Assembly: GCA_012514615.1 (NCBI GenBank)
Contig: JAAYZY010000537.1
Coordinates: forward strand, 1-9,939
Source of the DNA: Chloroflexota bacterium
GTDB taxonomy: Bacteria > Chloroflexota > Anaerolineae > DTPP01
Reading direction: 5' to 3'
DNA length: 9,939 nt
A program made the translations under genes and the position numbers. The notes below the pieces were generated by a model. The model saw nothing but the letters and a program-made list of their open reading frames with translations, was not told where the DNA came from and ran no database searches. How positions within the stretch are numbered: position 1 is the first letter of the stretch; each line of letters begins with the position of its first letter. Of the stretch, positions 1 through 5,484 are shown in pieces.

Positions 1-1
1 A

Positions 2-376
2 CGGCAGCGGGTGGCCTGCGATCTGGGATACCTGGTGAACCTAGAAGACCGCCGCGGCAAACCGGCCAAGCTGGTGCAGGGCGACCCACTGCCAGAGGAA
101 AGGCCCGTGCTGCCCAGGCCCGAAGACCTGGCCACGCCAAGCAGTGAAACCGTTGACACAACCCTATCGGCGGCGCTACCCCTGGCCCCAAACGAGGCGC
201 AAGGGGGGGAGGGGGGTACTGTCCTTCGCGTCAACACGTCAACACGTCAACGGTTCGGCGATGATGAACGGTGTGCCCTCTGCCGGGGCGTGGTGTGGAT
301 GTACACAGCCGAAGGAGTGCCTCTCTGCGAAGAGCACGCTCAGGCAATGGAGGTGGCGGACTATGGCGCAGACTGA
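2..376 (+). CDS. 3' end of a replication/primase-like mobile-element protein with C-terminal zinc finger (partial)
   Basis: The reading frame is open to the left edge, so this is probably the C-terminal part of a longer protein. A GTG at 11 is possible but has no visible ribosome binding site. The first 40 residues (DLGYLVNLEDRRGKPAKL, then GDPLPEE and VLPRPEDL) resemble, from memory, the end of the winged-helix tail of primase/helicase-type proteins in phages and integrative elements. A low-complexity linker follows. Near the C-terminus is a probable zinc site, C-x2-C-x14-C-x2-H (C88, C91, C106, H109 counted from the GTG), starting CALCRG. The linker end is encoded across three tandem 8-bp repeats at 229-252. 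The stop overlaps the start of the next gene by 14 nt. The family assignment is tentative; that the frame is coding is more secure because of the zinc motif and the coupled downstream gene. Confidence 0.6.
   Translation, partial: RQRVACDLGYLVNLEDRRGKPAKLVQGDPLPEERPVLPRPEDLATPSSETVDTTLSAALPLAPNEAQGGEGGTVLRVNTSTRQRFGDDERCALCRGVVWMYTAEGVPLCEEHAQAMEVADYGAD
229..252. repeat. three tandem copies of an 8-bp unit (CGTCAACA)
   Basis: Units begin at 229, 237 and 245; the third ends in G instead of A. The repeat lies inside the partial primase-like gene and is read as VNTSTRQR. Because 8 is not a multiple of 3, a change in copy number shifts the reading frame. Confidence 0.85.
349..354 (+). promoter_or_regulatory. 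Shine-Dalgarno GGAGGT for the HTH gene
   Basis: A perfect GGAGGT ends 8 nt before the ATG at 363. It selects this start over the in-frame upstream start at 144, which would overlap most of the preceding gene. Confidence 0.75.
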
Positions 377-743
377 CAGACTGACGGCTCAGCAGCGGGC
401 CTTTGTGGTGGCCCTATTTGGGCATACGGTAGAGGGCGCAGCGGCGGGAGTGGGCATATCGCCGCGCACGGCCTGGCGGTGGCTGGCCCTGGCCCACGTC
501 AAAGAGGCGGTACAGCATGCCCAGCAAGAGGCGCTGGAAGCGGTGACGCGGCGAGCTGTGCAGGCTATGACTGGGGCCCTGGCCGTGCTGCAAGAGGTGG
601 CAGCCGACAGGCAATCGCCGACGGGCAGCAGGGTATCAGCGGCACGGGCGATCCTAGAGAACGGCCTGCGCTTTGCGGAAGTGGTGACGCTGGAAGCGCG
701 AATCGCGGCGCTGGAAGAGGCCCGGAAGAGTGGCGCATCGTGA
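363..743 (+). CDS. helix-turn-helix protein, phage small-terminase-like
   Basis: The protein has 126 residues. After an N-terminal LTAQQRAFVVALF segment comes a compact helix-turn-helix at about residues 20-43: GHTVEGAAAGVGI forms the first part and SPRTAWRWLAL the likely recognition helix. The rest is alanine-rich helix, ending in a probable coiled coil (about 104-123). This layout, a homeodomain-like HTH followed by long helices with a VSAARAILE segment, is typical of phage small terminase subunits that bind DNA for packaging, and of related HTH proteins in integrative elements. No large terminase is visible, so packaging is not shown. The start was chosen for its GGAGGT site and its 14-nt overlap with the upstream stop. 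A transcriptional regulator is the main alternative. Confidence 0.72.
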   Translation: MAQTDRLTAQQRAFVVALFGHTVEGAAAGVGISPRTAWRWLALAHVKEAVQHAQQEALEAVTRRAVQAMTGALAVLQEVAADRQSPTGSRVSAARAILENGLRFAEVVTLEARIAALEEARKSGAS

Positions 744-928
744 ACCTTGCGAGACGCGTGAAGCTTCTGGAACTGGCCGGGCAGGCGCGAAGGTTGCCGT
801 GTCTGGCAGAAGAGCTAACCGATGATGAATTGGCCTGGATCGTCAGCGGCGGGACAAAGACGGCCGCGGAACTGACTGACGAAGAGCTGGCGGCAATCCT
901 GGCCCAGGGGGTGCAAGATGAGTATTGA
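740..928 (+). CDS. small acidic helical protein with a duplicated ELTD[DE]ELA motif
   Basis: This 62-residue protein starts at a GTG that overlaps the preceding stop as GTGA. The N-terminus (VNLARRVKLLELAGQARR) is a basic amphipathic helix. It is followed by two similar acidic segments, ELTDDELAWI (about residues 25-34) and ELTDEELAAI (about 44-53), joined by a short glycine/threonine linker. No known family is recognised. The basic N-terminus resembles that of the next protein (MSIEQRLRKLERQ), so both may interact with the same partner; that is a guess. The coding call rests on the repeated protein motif and on 4-nt and 11-nt overlaps with its neighbours. Possible start-site ambiguity does not change the frame. 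Confidence 0.6.
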   Translation: MNLARRVKLLELAGQARRLPCLAEELTDDELAWIVSGGTKTAAELTDEELAAILAQGVQDEY

Positions 929-1166
929 GCAACGCTTGCGGAAGCTGGAGCGGCAAGCGGAGCCCAGCGGGGAGGGTTGCGCGCTTTGCCGGGGGTGGGA
1001 CTGGGGCTGGGCGGAGATAGAGGTGGGCGACCCTGACCCGGAGCCCGAGCGCTGCCCACGGTGCGGGCGGGAACGGCCTATGATAGTGGCGGTGCTCTCA
1101 CGGCTGCCCCGGGAGGCGGCGCCCGACTCACAGATGGTACCGACTGCGCCCCGCGATCAACCTTGA
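918..1166 (+). CDS. small zinc-ribbon protein
   Basis: The protein has 82 residues. A basic N-terminal helix (MSIEQRLRKLERQAE) is followed by two CxxC knuckles, CALC (C21, C24) and CPRC (C46, C49), separated by an acidic, tryptophan-rich loop. This is the pattern of a structural zinc ribbon, often used for nucleic-acid or protein binding. The CALCRG knuckle is identical to one in the first protein of the window. The ATG is preceded by a G-rich Shine-Dalgarno (AGGGGGTG, 906-913) and lies within the last 11 nt of the upstream gene. The C-terminal tail is proline-rich and probably disordered. Function is unknown; its setting suggests an accessory phage or mobile-element protein. Confidence 0.65.
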   Translation: MSIEQRLRKLERQAEPSGEGCALCRGWDWGWAEIEVGDPDPEPERCPRCGRERPMIVAVLSRLPREAAPDSQMVPTAPRDQP

Positions 1167-1291
1167 GCGACCCCGGGCGAACCCTGACGGCGGAGCACGA
1201 CGCGGCAGCGCAACACTTCGCGGATCTGGAGGGCTGGGCTGCATTGAAACGTCAGAGCGACCTGGCCGCGCAGGTGGGGAGGGATGACTGA
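1163..1291 (+). CDS. very small hypothetical protein
   Basis: This possible 42-residue protein starts at a TTG overlapping the preceding stop as TTGA and ends 8 nt inside the next gene. The sequence LTAEHDAAAQHFADLEGWAALKRQ looks like a single amphipathic helix, with no recognised domain. The frame is open further upstream to a GTG at 1061, but that start would overlap the zinc-ribbon gene by about 100 nt. No clear Shine-Dalgarno precedes the TTG. The call rests mainly on the pattern of tight overlaps in this array, so confidence is low. Confidence 0.33.
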   Translation: MSDPGRTLTAEHDAAAQHFADLEGWAALKRQSDLAAQVGRDD

Positions 1292-1547
1292 CGCGCCTTG
1301 TCGCGCCCCGGCCACGGCGATCCTGCGACGGGCCGTGGAAGAAGCCCAGGCGGGCGACGCTGAGGCCCTGTTCTGGGTCGGAGGCCCGGACGCGGCCGCC
1401 CTCTTTGACGGCTTGGGAGTCAGAACTGGGTGGGCACTCGCCAGCTTGACAGGGTGTGGTACAATGAAGGTAGATGCAATTGCCCCTGCGGGTGCGCAAA
1501 CACCCCAGGGGCGCGGCCCAGGTGAGTCAGCACCTGAGCGGGGATAG
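1284..1547 (+). CDS. small hypothetical mobile-element protein
   Basis: The frame encodes 87 residues from an ATG directly preceded by a purine-rich GGTGGGGAGGG stretch that can serve as ribosome binding site. Residues 10-55 look like a small helical domain (ATAILRRAVEEAQAGDAEALFWV, then DAAALFDGLGV). This resembles short helical proteins common in phages and integrative elements of this kind, though I cannot name a family. The last 30 residues are low-complexity (proline, glycine, alanine). Their codons coincide with a promoter-like sequence and two perfect hairpins, so the tail may be a by-product of a nucleic-acid signal, or the gene may be decayed at its 3' end. It overlaps the upstream ORF by 8 nt. 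Confidence 0.5.
   Translation: MTDAPCRAPATAILRRAVEEAQAGDAEALFWVGGPDAAALFDGLGVRTGWALASLTGCGTMKVDAIAPAGAQTPQGRGPGESAPERG
1446..1465 (+). promoter_or_regulatory. extended -10 promoter-like sequence
   Basis: TG-G-TACAAT (1457-1465) matches an extended -10 element, one mismatch from TATAAT. A perfect TTGACA lies at 1446-1451, but only 8 nt separate the hexamers, so the pair is not a standard sigma-70 promoter. The extended -10 could work without a -35 box; transcription would then begin near 1472. The site lies inside the preceding small ORF. Confidence 0.45.
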
Positions 1548-1593
1548 TGTAGCATGGCCCCCCTGTCTGGTGCAAACCGGGCTAGGGGCTTTT
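1472..1593 (+). ncRNA. candidate small structured RNA, three hairpins
   Basis: Between the promoter-like site and a terminator there are three successive hairpins. Hairpin 1 (1482-1512) has 12 base pairs with one bulged C at 1489 and loop CGCAAA. Hairpin 2 (1519-1536) has a perfect 6-bp stem, CAGGTG/CACCTG, with a 6-nt loop. Hairpin 3 (1560-1588) has 12 pairs, one bulged T and a GCAA tetraloop, then TTTT. A transcript of about 120 nt would fit. It matches no RNA family that I recognise. Alternatives are a 3' untranslated structure of the small-gene array or a recombination/replication site folded as single-stranded DNA. Start and end are inferred. Confidence 0.35.
1560..1593 (+). terminator. 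Rho-independent terminator
   Basis: The stem is CCCCT-GTCTGGT paired with ACCGGGC-AGGGG, with two G-T wobbles and one bulged T at 1583, closed by a GCAA tetraloop (1572-1575). It is followed directly by C and TTTT (1590-1593). It closes the small-gene array and insulates the tRNA. Confidence 0.75.
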
Positions 1594-1653
1594 CGTTAAC
1601 ATTCTGCGACCAAGCGCTTCTGCTATTTCCGAGAAAGCCCATCGCGGCCAAGA

Positions 1654-1669
1654 CCACTACAGATAGTGG
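1654..1669. repeat. short inverted repeat CCACTA-N4-TAGTGG
   Basis: A perfect 6-bp inverted repeat with a CAGA loop lies 39 nt before the tRNA. It has no T-run, so it is not a terminator. It could be an operator-like or integration-related site; nothing else coding or structured was seen between 1594 and 1707. Confidence 0.5.
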
Positions 1670-1707
1670 GTGCAGGGAAGCAATGGCACTACATCTTGTG
1701 TTTCATA

Positions 1708-1780
1708 GCCACCCTAGCTCAATCGGCAGAGCAGGCGCTTCGTAAGCGTCAGGTTTGGGGTTCAATTCCCCAGGGTGGCT
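1708..1780 (+). tRNA. tRNA-Thr (anticodon CGT)
   Basis: The full cloverleaf can be drawn: acceptor GCCACCC/GGGTGGC (1708-1714, 1773-1779), D stem GCTC/GAGC, anticodon stem GGCGC/GCGTC with one G-T pair, anticodon loop TTCGTAA giving CGT (reads ACG), 5-nt variable loop, T stem TGGGG/CCCCA and T loop TTCAATT. G1-C72 and C2-G71 agree with known threonine identity pairs. The discriminator is T1780. The 3' CCA is not encoded, so it would be added by the CCA-adding enzyme. Confidence 0.96.
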
Positions 1781-1824
1781 CCTTGCGCGCCCAGCGCTGT
1801 TTCCCAATTCAGAAGGAGCGAGCC

Positions 1825-2814
1825 ATGCATGTCTTGGTGGTGGGCGGCACGGGCTTCTTGGGCTACTTCGCGGTGCACGAGCTCCTGCGCCGGGGACACA
1901 GCGTGTCGATCTTGGCTCTGCCGCCTCTGCCCGAGCAGGGCTTCTTCCCCCCGCAGGTCTCCATCACCCTGGGCAACCTGGACGACCTGAGCGACAACGA
2001 GGTGCGCGCCCACCTGCGGGGCGTGGAAGGCGTCGTCTTCGCTGCTGGGGCCGACGACCGGATCATCCCCCGCGCCCCGGCCTACCCGTTCTTCCACCAT
2101 GCCAACGTGGAGGTCTGCGAGCGTTTCTTCCGCCTGGCCCGCCAGGCCGGCGTGGGGCGGGGCGTCCTCCTCAGCTCCTACTTCGCCCATTTCGACCGCC
2201 TGTGGCCGGCCCTGCGCCTGGCCTACCACCACCCCTACATCCGCAGCCGCAGGGAACAGGCCCTGGCCGCCTTGGCGGCCGCCATGCCCGACCTGCAGCT
2301 GGTCATCCTGGAGCTGCCCTACATCTTCGGGGCCATGCCGGGGCGTGTGCCCCTCTGGTCGCCTCTGGTGAACCTGGTGCGCCGCTCCCGAGTGGTGTTC
2401 TACCCCAGGGGCGGCAGCAACATGGTGGCCGTGGGGCGGGTGGCCGAAGCCATTGTGGGAGGCGTGGAGTGTGGCGAAGGCGGGCGGCGCTACCTGATGG
2501 GCGACGAGAACGTCGCCTGGGCGGACTTCCTTCAGCGGCTCTCGCTCTATGCCTGCGGGCGGCCCAAGCCGGTGGTCACCGTGCCGGACTTCCTGGTCCG
2601 CCAGCAGATGAAGGCGGTGGCGGCCAAACACCTGTCCGAGGGACGGGAGGCTGGCCTGGACCCGGTGGAGTTCACCAAGCTGCAGACGGCGCGCCTCTTT
2701 TTCGACCCGACGCCCTCTCGCCAGGCGCTGGGCTACGGCCAAGGCGGGCTGGACCAAGCGCTGCGAGACACGGTGGCCGCCTGCCCGCCCAGCGACAAGG
2801 TGACCTTTTGGTAG
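1825..2814 (+). CDS. atypical NAD(P)-dependent epimerase/dehydratase (extended SDR)
   Basis: This 329-residue protein starts with the Rossmann nucleotide-binding motif GGTGFLG (residues 7-13) of extended short-chain dehydrogenases, which act on nucleotide sugars or similar substrates in the cytosol. Further marks are FAAGADD (72-78), the beta-strand VLLSS (114-118), and ELPYIFG (163-169), the usual segment after the active site. The expected YxxSK is present as Y138-I-R-S-R142, so arginine replaces the catalytic lysine. This suggests altered or lost oxidoreductase chemistry, as in atypical SDRs that only bind cofactor. The length is normal for the family. The ATG follows AGAAGGAG (1811-1818) by 6 nt; an earlier in-frame start at 1666 would run through the tRNA and is rejected. 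The substrate cannot be told. It lies 22 nt before a membrane protein gene, probably in the same operon. Confidence 0.88.
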   Translation: MHVLVVGGTGFLGYFAVHELLRRGHSVSILALPPLPEQGFFPPQVSITLGNLDDLSDNEVRAHLRGVEGVVFAAGADDRIIPRAPAYPFFHHANVEVCERFFRLARQAGVGRGVLLSSYFAHFDRLWPALRLAYHHPYIRSRREQALAALAAAMPDLQLVILELPYIFGAMPGRVPLWSPLVNLVRRSRVVFYPRGGSNMVAVGRVAEAIVGGVECGEGGRRYLMGDENVAWADFLQRLSLYACGRPKPVVTVPDFLVRQQMKAVAAKHLSEGREAGLDPVEFTKLQTARLFFDPTPSRQALGYGQGGLDQALRDTVAACPPSDKVTFW

Positions 2815-2836
2815 CCCGGCTCCGGCCAGGGAAAGG

Positions 2837-3706
2837 ATGCCGTTGGTGACTGCAGCTCCCGCTGACCGCCCCTGGCCCGCTGCCCTGTGGCACGCCCTGC
2901 CCCTCTCGGCGGTCGTGCTGGGGCTCTTCGGCTACTGGTTCGGGGCGGCCAACCGCTATGTTGTCTTCCTTTACGAGCACCTGGGCGCCGGCCCTTTCCA
3001 TCCCGTCACGGTTAGCCGTTATTGGATGTCGGGCTTGGTGGCTGGCGGCGTGGTGTGCCTGCTCTACAGCGCGATCCATTGGCTCTGGGGGCGGCGTTTG
3101 GCTTCCCGCGGGCGGGAGGCACATCCCCCGGCCTGGTGGCGCGTCTGGCTGCTCTGCCTGCCCCCCCTGGCCCTGGGCATCCCGGCCATCGTCTCCACGG
3201 TGAACCAGCCCACCATGCCGCCGGGCATCGCCGCCGCCTGCACGTTGGCCGCGCTGGCGGCCTTGGCCCTGGCGTTGTGGCCGGCGGCTTTGGCGGCGCG
3301 AGAGCCGCGGCGGCTCTTCTGGTTGGCCGTGGACGGCGCTGGCCTTGTCCCCGTGCTCCTTTTGCTGCGGGCGGTGGAGTTCGCCCTCAGCGGCTTCCGC
3401 GGCATGGCCGAGTCGCTGGCCGTGGCTGGGGGGGCGCTGGCGGTCTCGGTGGTCTGGCTGGGCGTCGCCAGCCTGGCGCCGGCCCGTTGGCGGGGCCCTG
3501 CGCCAGGCGCGTTGGCCCTCTGGGCGGCCGGGCTGTGCCTGAGCTATCTGCTGCTGCCGTTGGCCCACTACCTCTTCTCCAGCGCGGGCTTCCTCTACAT
3601 CACCGCCGCAAGCAACTTCTTCCCCGAGCGTGCTTGGCTGCAGGCGGTGGTGTTGCTTGTGGCTGGCTGGCTGACCTGGGCCATCACCCGTCTGCGCCGC
3701 GGCTGA
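2837..3706 (+). CDS. polytopic membrane protein of unknown function
   Basis: The protein has 289 residues and about eight hydrophobic segments, near residues 20-39, 64-84, 100-123, 130-152, 160-180, 192-214, 223-247 and 266-286. The C-terminus ends in TRLRRG, consistent with a cytoplasmic tail. The extracytoplasmic or loop motifs NRYVVFLYEHLG (39-50) and TAASNFFPE (256-264) are the only polar stretches likely to be conserved. I do not recognise a family, and nothing indicates a transporter or enzyme motif. The ATG is preceded by AGGGAAAGG, a modest ribosome binding site. The gene follows the epimerase by 22 nt with no terminator between them, so they are probably co-transcribed and may act together at the membrane. 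Confidence 0.8.
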   Translation: MPLVTAAPADRPWPAALWHALPLSAVVLGLFGYWFGAANRYVVFLYEHLGAGPFHPVTVSRYWMSGLVAGGVVCLLYSAIHWLWGRRLASRGREAHPPAWWRVWLLCLPPLALGIPAIVSTVNQPTMPPGIAAACTLAALAALALALWPAALAAREPRRLFWLAVDGAGLVPVLLLLRAVEFALSGFRGMAESLAVAGGALAVSVVWLGVASLAPARWRGPAPGALALWAAGLCLSYLLLPLAHYLFSSAGFLYITAASNFFPERAWLQAVVLLVAGWLTWAITRLRRG

Positions 3707-3765
3707 TGCGCCGGCCGACCCTGGGCACGGTCCTTGCAGCCGTGGGGGAGGCAACTGGGGCTTGC

Positions 3766-3794
3766 TTGCGGAATCTGTCGCTTTCTGGTAGCAT
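3766..3794 (+). promoter_or_regulatory. probable promoter of the G5-propeller lipoprotein
   Basis: An extended -10, TG-G-TAGCAT (3786-3794), lies 17 nt after TTGCGG (3766-3771), a weak -35. Transcription would start near 3801, giving a leader of about 20 nt. It lies in the 117-nt gap after the membrane protein gene. Confidence 0.42.
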
Positions 3795-3823
3795 GTGAAT
3801 CCCAAATGACGAAGGAGCTGGTG

Positions 3824-5407
3824 GTGCATCGATGGCACGAAGCCCTGCTCGTTCTGGGAGGGCTGCTGTGGTTGGCGGCAGGTTGCCAGAGCCAGCCGGC
3901 GGACTTGCAGGTCACCGTGATGGCCGATGGGGCGGCCCACCGCGTGACCGTGGTCGGGGGCACGGTGCGAGAGGCAGTGGCCGCCGCAGGGGTTGCGCTG
4001 GGGGCGCTGGACCAGGTGACGCCGGACCTGTGGCAGGAAGTGACCCCTGACCTGCAGGTGCGGGTGGTGCGCGTGCAGGAGGTGGAGGAGGCCGAGCGGC
4101 GGGCTATCCCATTCGAGCGCAGGGTGCTGCGCAGCGAGGCCATGGCCGACGGTGAGAGCCGCCTGGTGCAGTTGGGCCAGCAGGGCGAAGAGGAGATTGT
4201 CTACCGGGTGACCCTGCACGACGGCCAGGAGCAGAGCCGGGTGGAGGTGCGCCGGGAGGCGCTGCGGCCGGTGGTGCATGAGGTGCAGGTAGTGGGCATC
4301 CGCAGCCACCTGCCCTCGACGCCGCTGGAAGGGACCATCGCCTACCTCTCCGGCGGCAACGCCTGGCTGATGCGGGGTGAGAGCGGCGGACGGCGGCCCC
4401 TGACCACGGCCGGCGACCTGGATGGGCGGGTGTTTGCCCTGGCGTCGGATGGCCAGTGGCTGTTGTTCAGCCGCATGGCTGCCGACCCGGATGCGCCGCA
4501 GATCAACTCGCTGTGGGTGGTGGAGACGACGGTGTTGGGCCAGGAGCCGTTGCCGCTGGGCATCGAAAGCGTGGTCTATGGCGGCTGGTCGCCGGACGGA
4601 AGACGCATCGCCTACTCCACCGCCGAGCGGAGCCGCGGCTCGCCAGGCTGGAAGGCGCACAACGACTTGTGGGTGGCGCAGGTGGCGCTCCCTTCGCCGC
4701 ACCTGAAGCAGACCGTGGCCGCGCCGGTGGTGACCCCCACGCTGGCCGTTGAAGGTGACGCCAGCGGCCTCTACGCCTGGTGGGGCTCCAGTTTCTCCTG
4801 GTCGCCCAGCGGCGAGCACGTGGCCTACGCCACCGCCACCACCGTGGGGGTGATCCACCTGGCCCGGGGCGAGCGGCAGGAGCTGCTCACCTTCCCGGAG
4901 TACCACACCTATGCCGAGTGGGTCTGGACGCCCGCCTTGAGCTGGGCGCCGGACGGCCGCTATCTGGTGTGCAGCTTGCACGCCGCCACGGGGGGAGAGG
5001 CTGTGCTCGGCGACAGCCCCTGGTTCCACGTCCATGCCTTGCGCCTGGATGGCGCGGTGCAGGCCCCGTTGGTGGAAGGTGCTGGGATGTGGGCCAATCC
5101 CCAATGGGGGCGGGCGGCTCTTGGCGGTGGGTGGCCCATTGCCTACGGCCAGAGCCGCAGCCTGACCAGCTCGCAAGACAGCGAGTACGATCTCTACGTG
5201 ATGGATCGGGATGGAAGCGACAAGCGCTTGCTCTTCCCGCAGCCAAACGAGCCGGGGCTGGTGGCCCCGCAGTTCGCGTGGTCGCCCAGCAGGGCGCACC
5301 TTGTGTTGGCCTGGCAGGGCGACCTCTACCTGGTGAACGCTGAGACAGGAGGCGCGGAACGGCTGACCGGGGATGGCAACAGCGGTCAGCCTCAGTGGGC
5401 TCGGTGA
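3824..5407 (+). CDS. lipoprotein with DUF348-like, G5 and TolB-like beta-propeller domains
   Basis: From the GTG at 3824 the protein has 527 residues. It opens with a lipoprotein signal peptide: short basic start, hydrophobic LLVLGGLLWL, and lipobox AAGC with the lipidated C21. Residues 27-84 resemble the ubiquitin-like DUF348 repeat of YabE/RpfB-type proteins (VTVMADGAAHRVTV...TVREAVAAAGV). Residues about 88-158 form a G5 domain (IPFERRVLRSEAM, LGQQGEEEIVYRVTL, DGQEQSRVEV), a fold linked to binding of cell-wall glycans. The remaining 360 residues contain PD40/WD40-like blade motifs such as GWSPDGRRIAY, SWSPSGEHVAY and SWAPDGRYLV, giving a TolB-like propeller. The role is probably binding at the cell surface; no catalytic site is seen. 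The GTG at 3824 follows GAAGGAG by 6 nt; ATG 3806 has no ribosome binding site. Confidence 0.85.
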   Translation: MHRWHEALLVLGGLLWLAAGCQSQPADLQVTVMADGAAHRVTVVGGTVREAVAAAGVALGALDQVTPDLWQEVTPDLQVRVVRVQEVEEAERRAIPFERRVLRSEAMADGESRLVQLGQQGEEEIVYRVTLHDGQEQSRVEVRREALRPVVHEVQVVGIRSHLPSTPLEGTIAYLSGGNAWLMRGESGGRRPLTTAGDLDGRVFALASDGQWLLFSRMAADPDAPQINSLWVVETTVLGQEPLPLGIESVVYGGWSPDGRRIAYSTAERSRGSPGWKAHNDLWVAQVALPSPHLKQTVAAPVVTPTLAVEGDASGLYAWWGSSFSWSPSGEHVAYATATTVGVIHLARGERQELLTFPEYHTYAEWVWTPALSWAPDGRYLVCSLHAATGGEAVLGDSPWFHVHALRLDGAVQAPLVEGAGMWANPQWGRAALGGGWPIAYGQSRSLTSSQDSEYDLYVMDRDGSDKRLLFPQPNEPGLVAPQFAWSPSRAHLVLAWQGDLYLVNAETGGAERLTGDGNSGQPQWAR

Positions 5408-5418
5408 GCCGTTCACGT

Positions 5419-5438
5419 TGGTCGGGGAAGGCCGACCA
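5419..5438 (+). repeat. hairpin between lipoprotein and kinase genes
   Basis: A perfect 7-bp stem, TGGTCGG/CCGACCA, with a 6-nt purine loop (GGAAGG) lies 12 nt after the lipoprotein stop. There is no T-run, so it may be a Rho-type or mRNA-stabilising structure, or an operator for the kinase gene. Confidence 0.55.
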
Positions 5439-5484
5439 TGTGATGCAACAGACCTCCGTGGGGAGCCGCGACGCCACAACAACT

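Noticed and set aside
229..252. CRISPR array or plasmid iterons
   Set aside because: The units are only 8 bp with no spacers, too short and too few for CRISPR, and they lie inside a coding frame with no replication-initiator gene visible.
144..362. upstream in-frame start for the HTH gene
   Set aside because: It would overlap the zinc-finger gene almost fully and add arginine-rich sequence with no domain; the ATG at 363 has a perfect GGAGGT.
1061..1162. GTG start for the 42-residue ORF
   Set aside because: It overlaps the zinc-ribbon gene by about 100 nt and would add a glycine-rich non-conserved stretch.
1128..1657. minus-strand open frames opposite the small-gene array
   Set aside because: No ribosome binding site or motif was found; they cross the terminator and the hairpins, while the + strand genes overlap in an orderly way.
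1554..1745. 63-codon open frame before the tRNA
   Set aside because: It crosses the terminator and enters the tRNA gene; no ribosome binding site.
1756..1780. tRNA 3' end as an attachment core
   Set aside because: I saw no second copy of this sequence in the window, so no att pair can be called here.
1666..1824. upstream start for the epimerase
   Set aside because: It would translate the tRNA; the Rossmann motif normally lies at the N-terminus, which fits the ATG at 1825.
3734..3823. ATG 3734 and ATG 3806 as lipoprotein starts
   Set aside because: The first lies before the likely promoter and puts 30 extra residues before the signal peptide; the second has no Shine-Dalgarno, whereas GAAGGAG is correctly placed for GTG 3824.
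2672..5482. 936-codon open frame on the minus strand
   Set aside because: It runs antisense to three well-supported genes. Its translation is rich in H, Q, R, P and G with no domain, as expected for the reverse frame of GC-rich codons.
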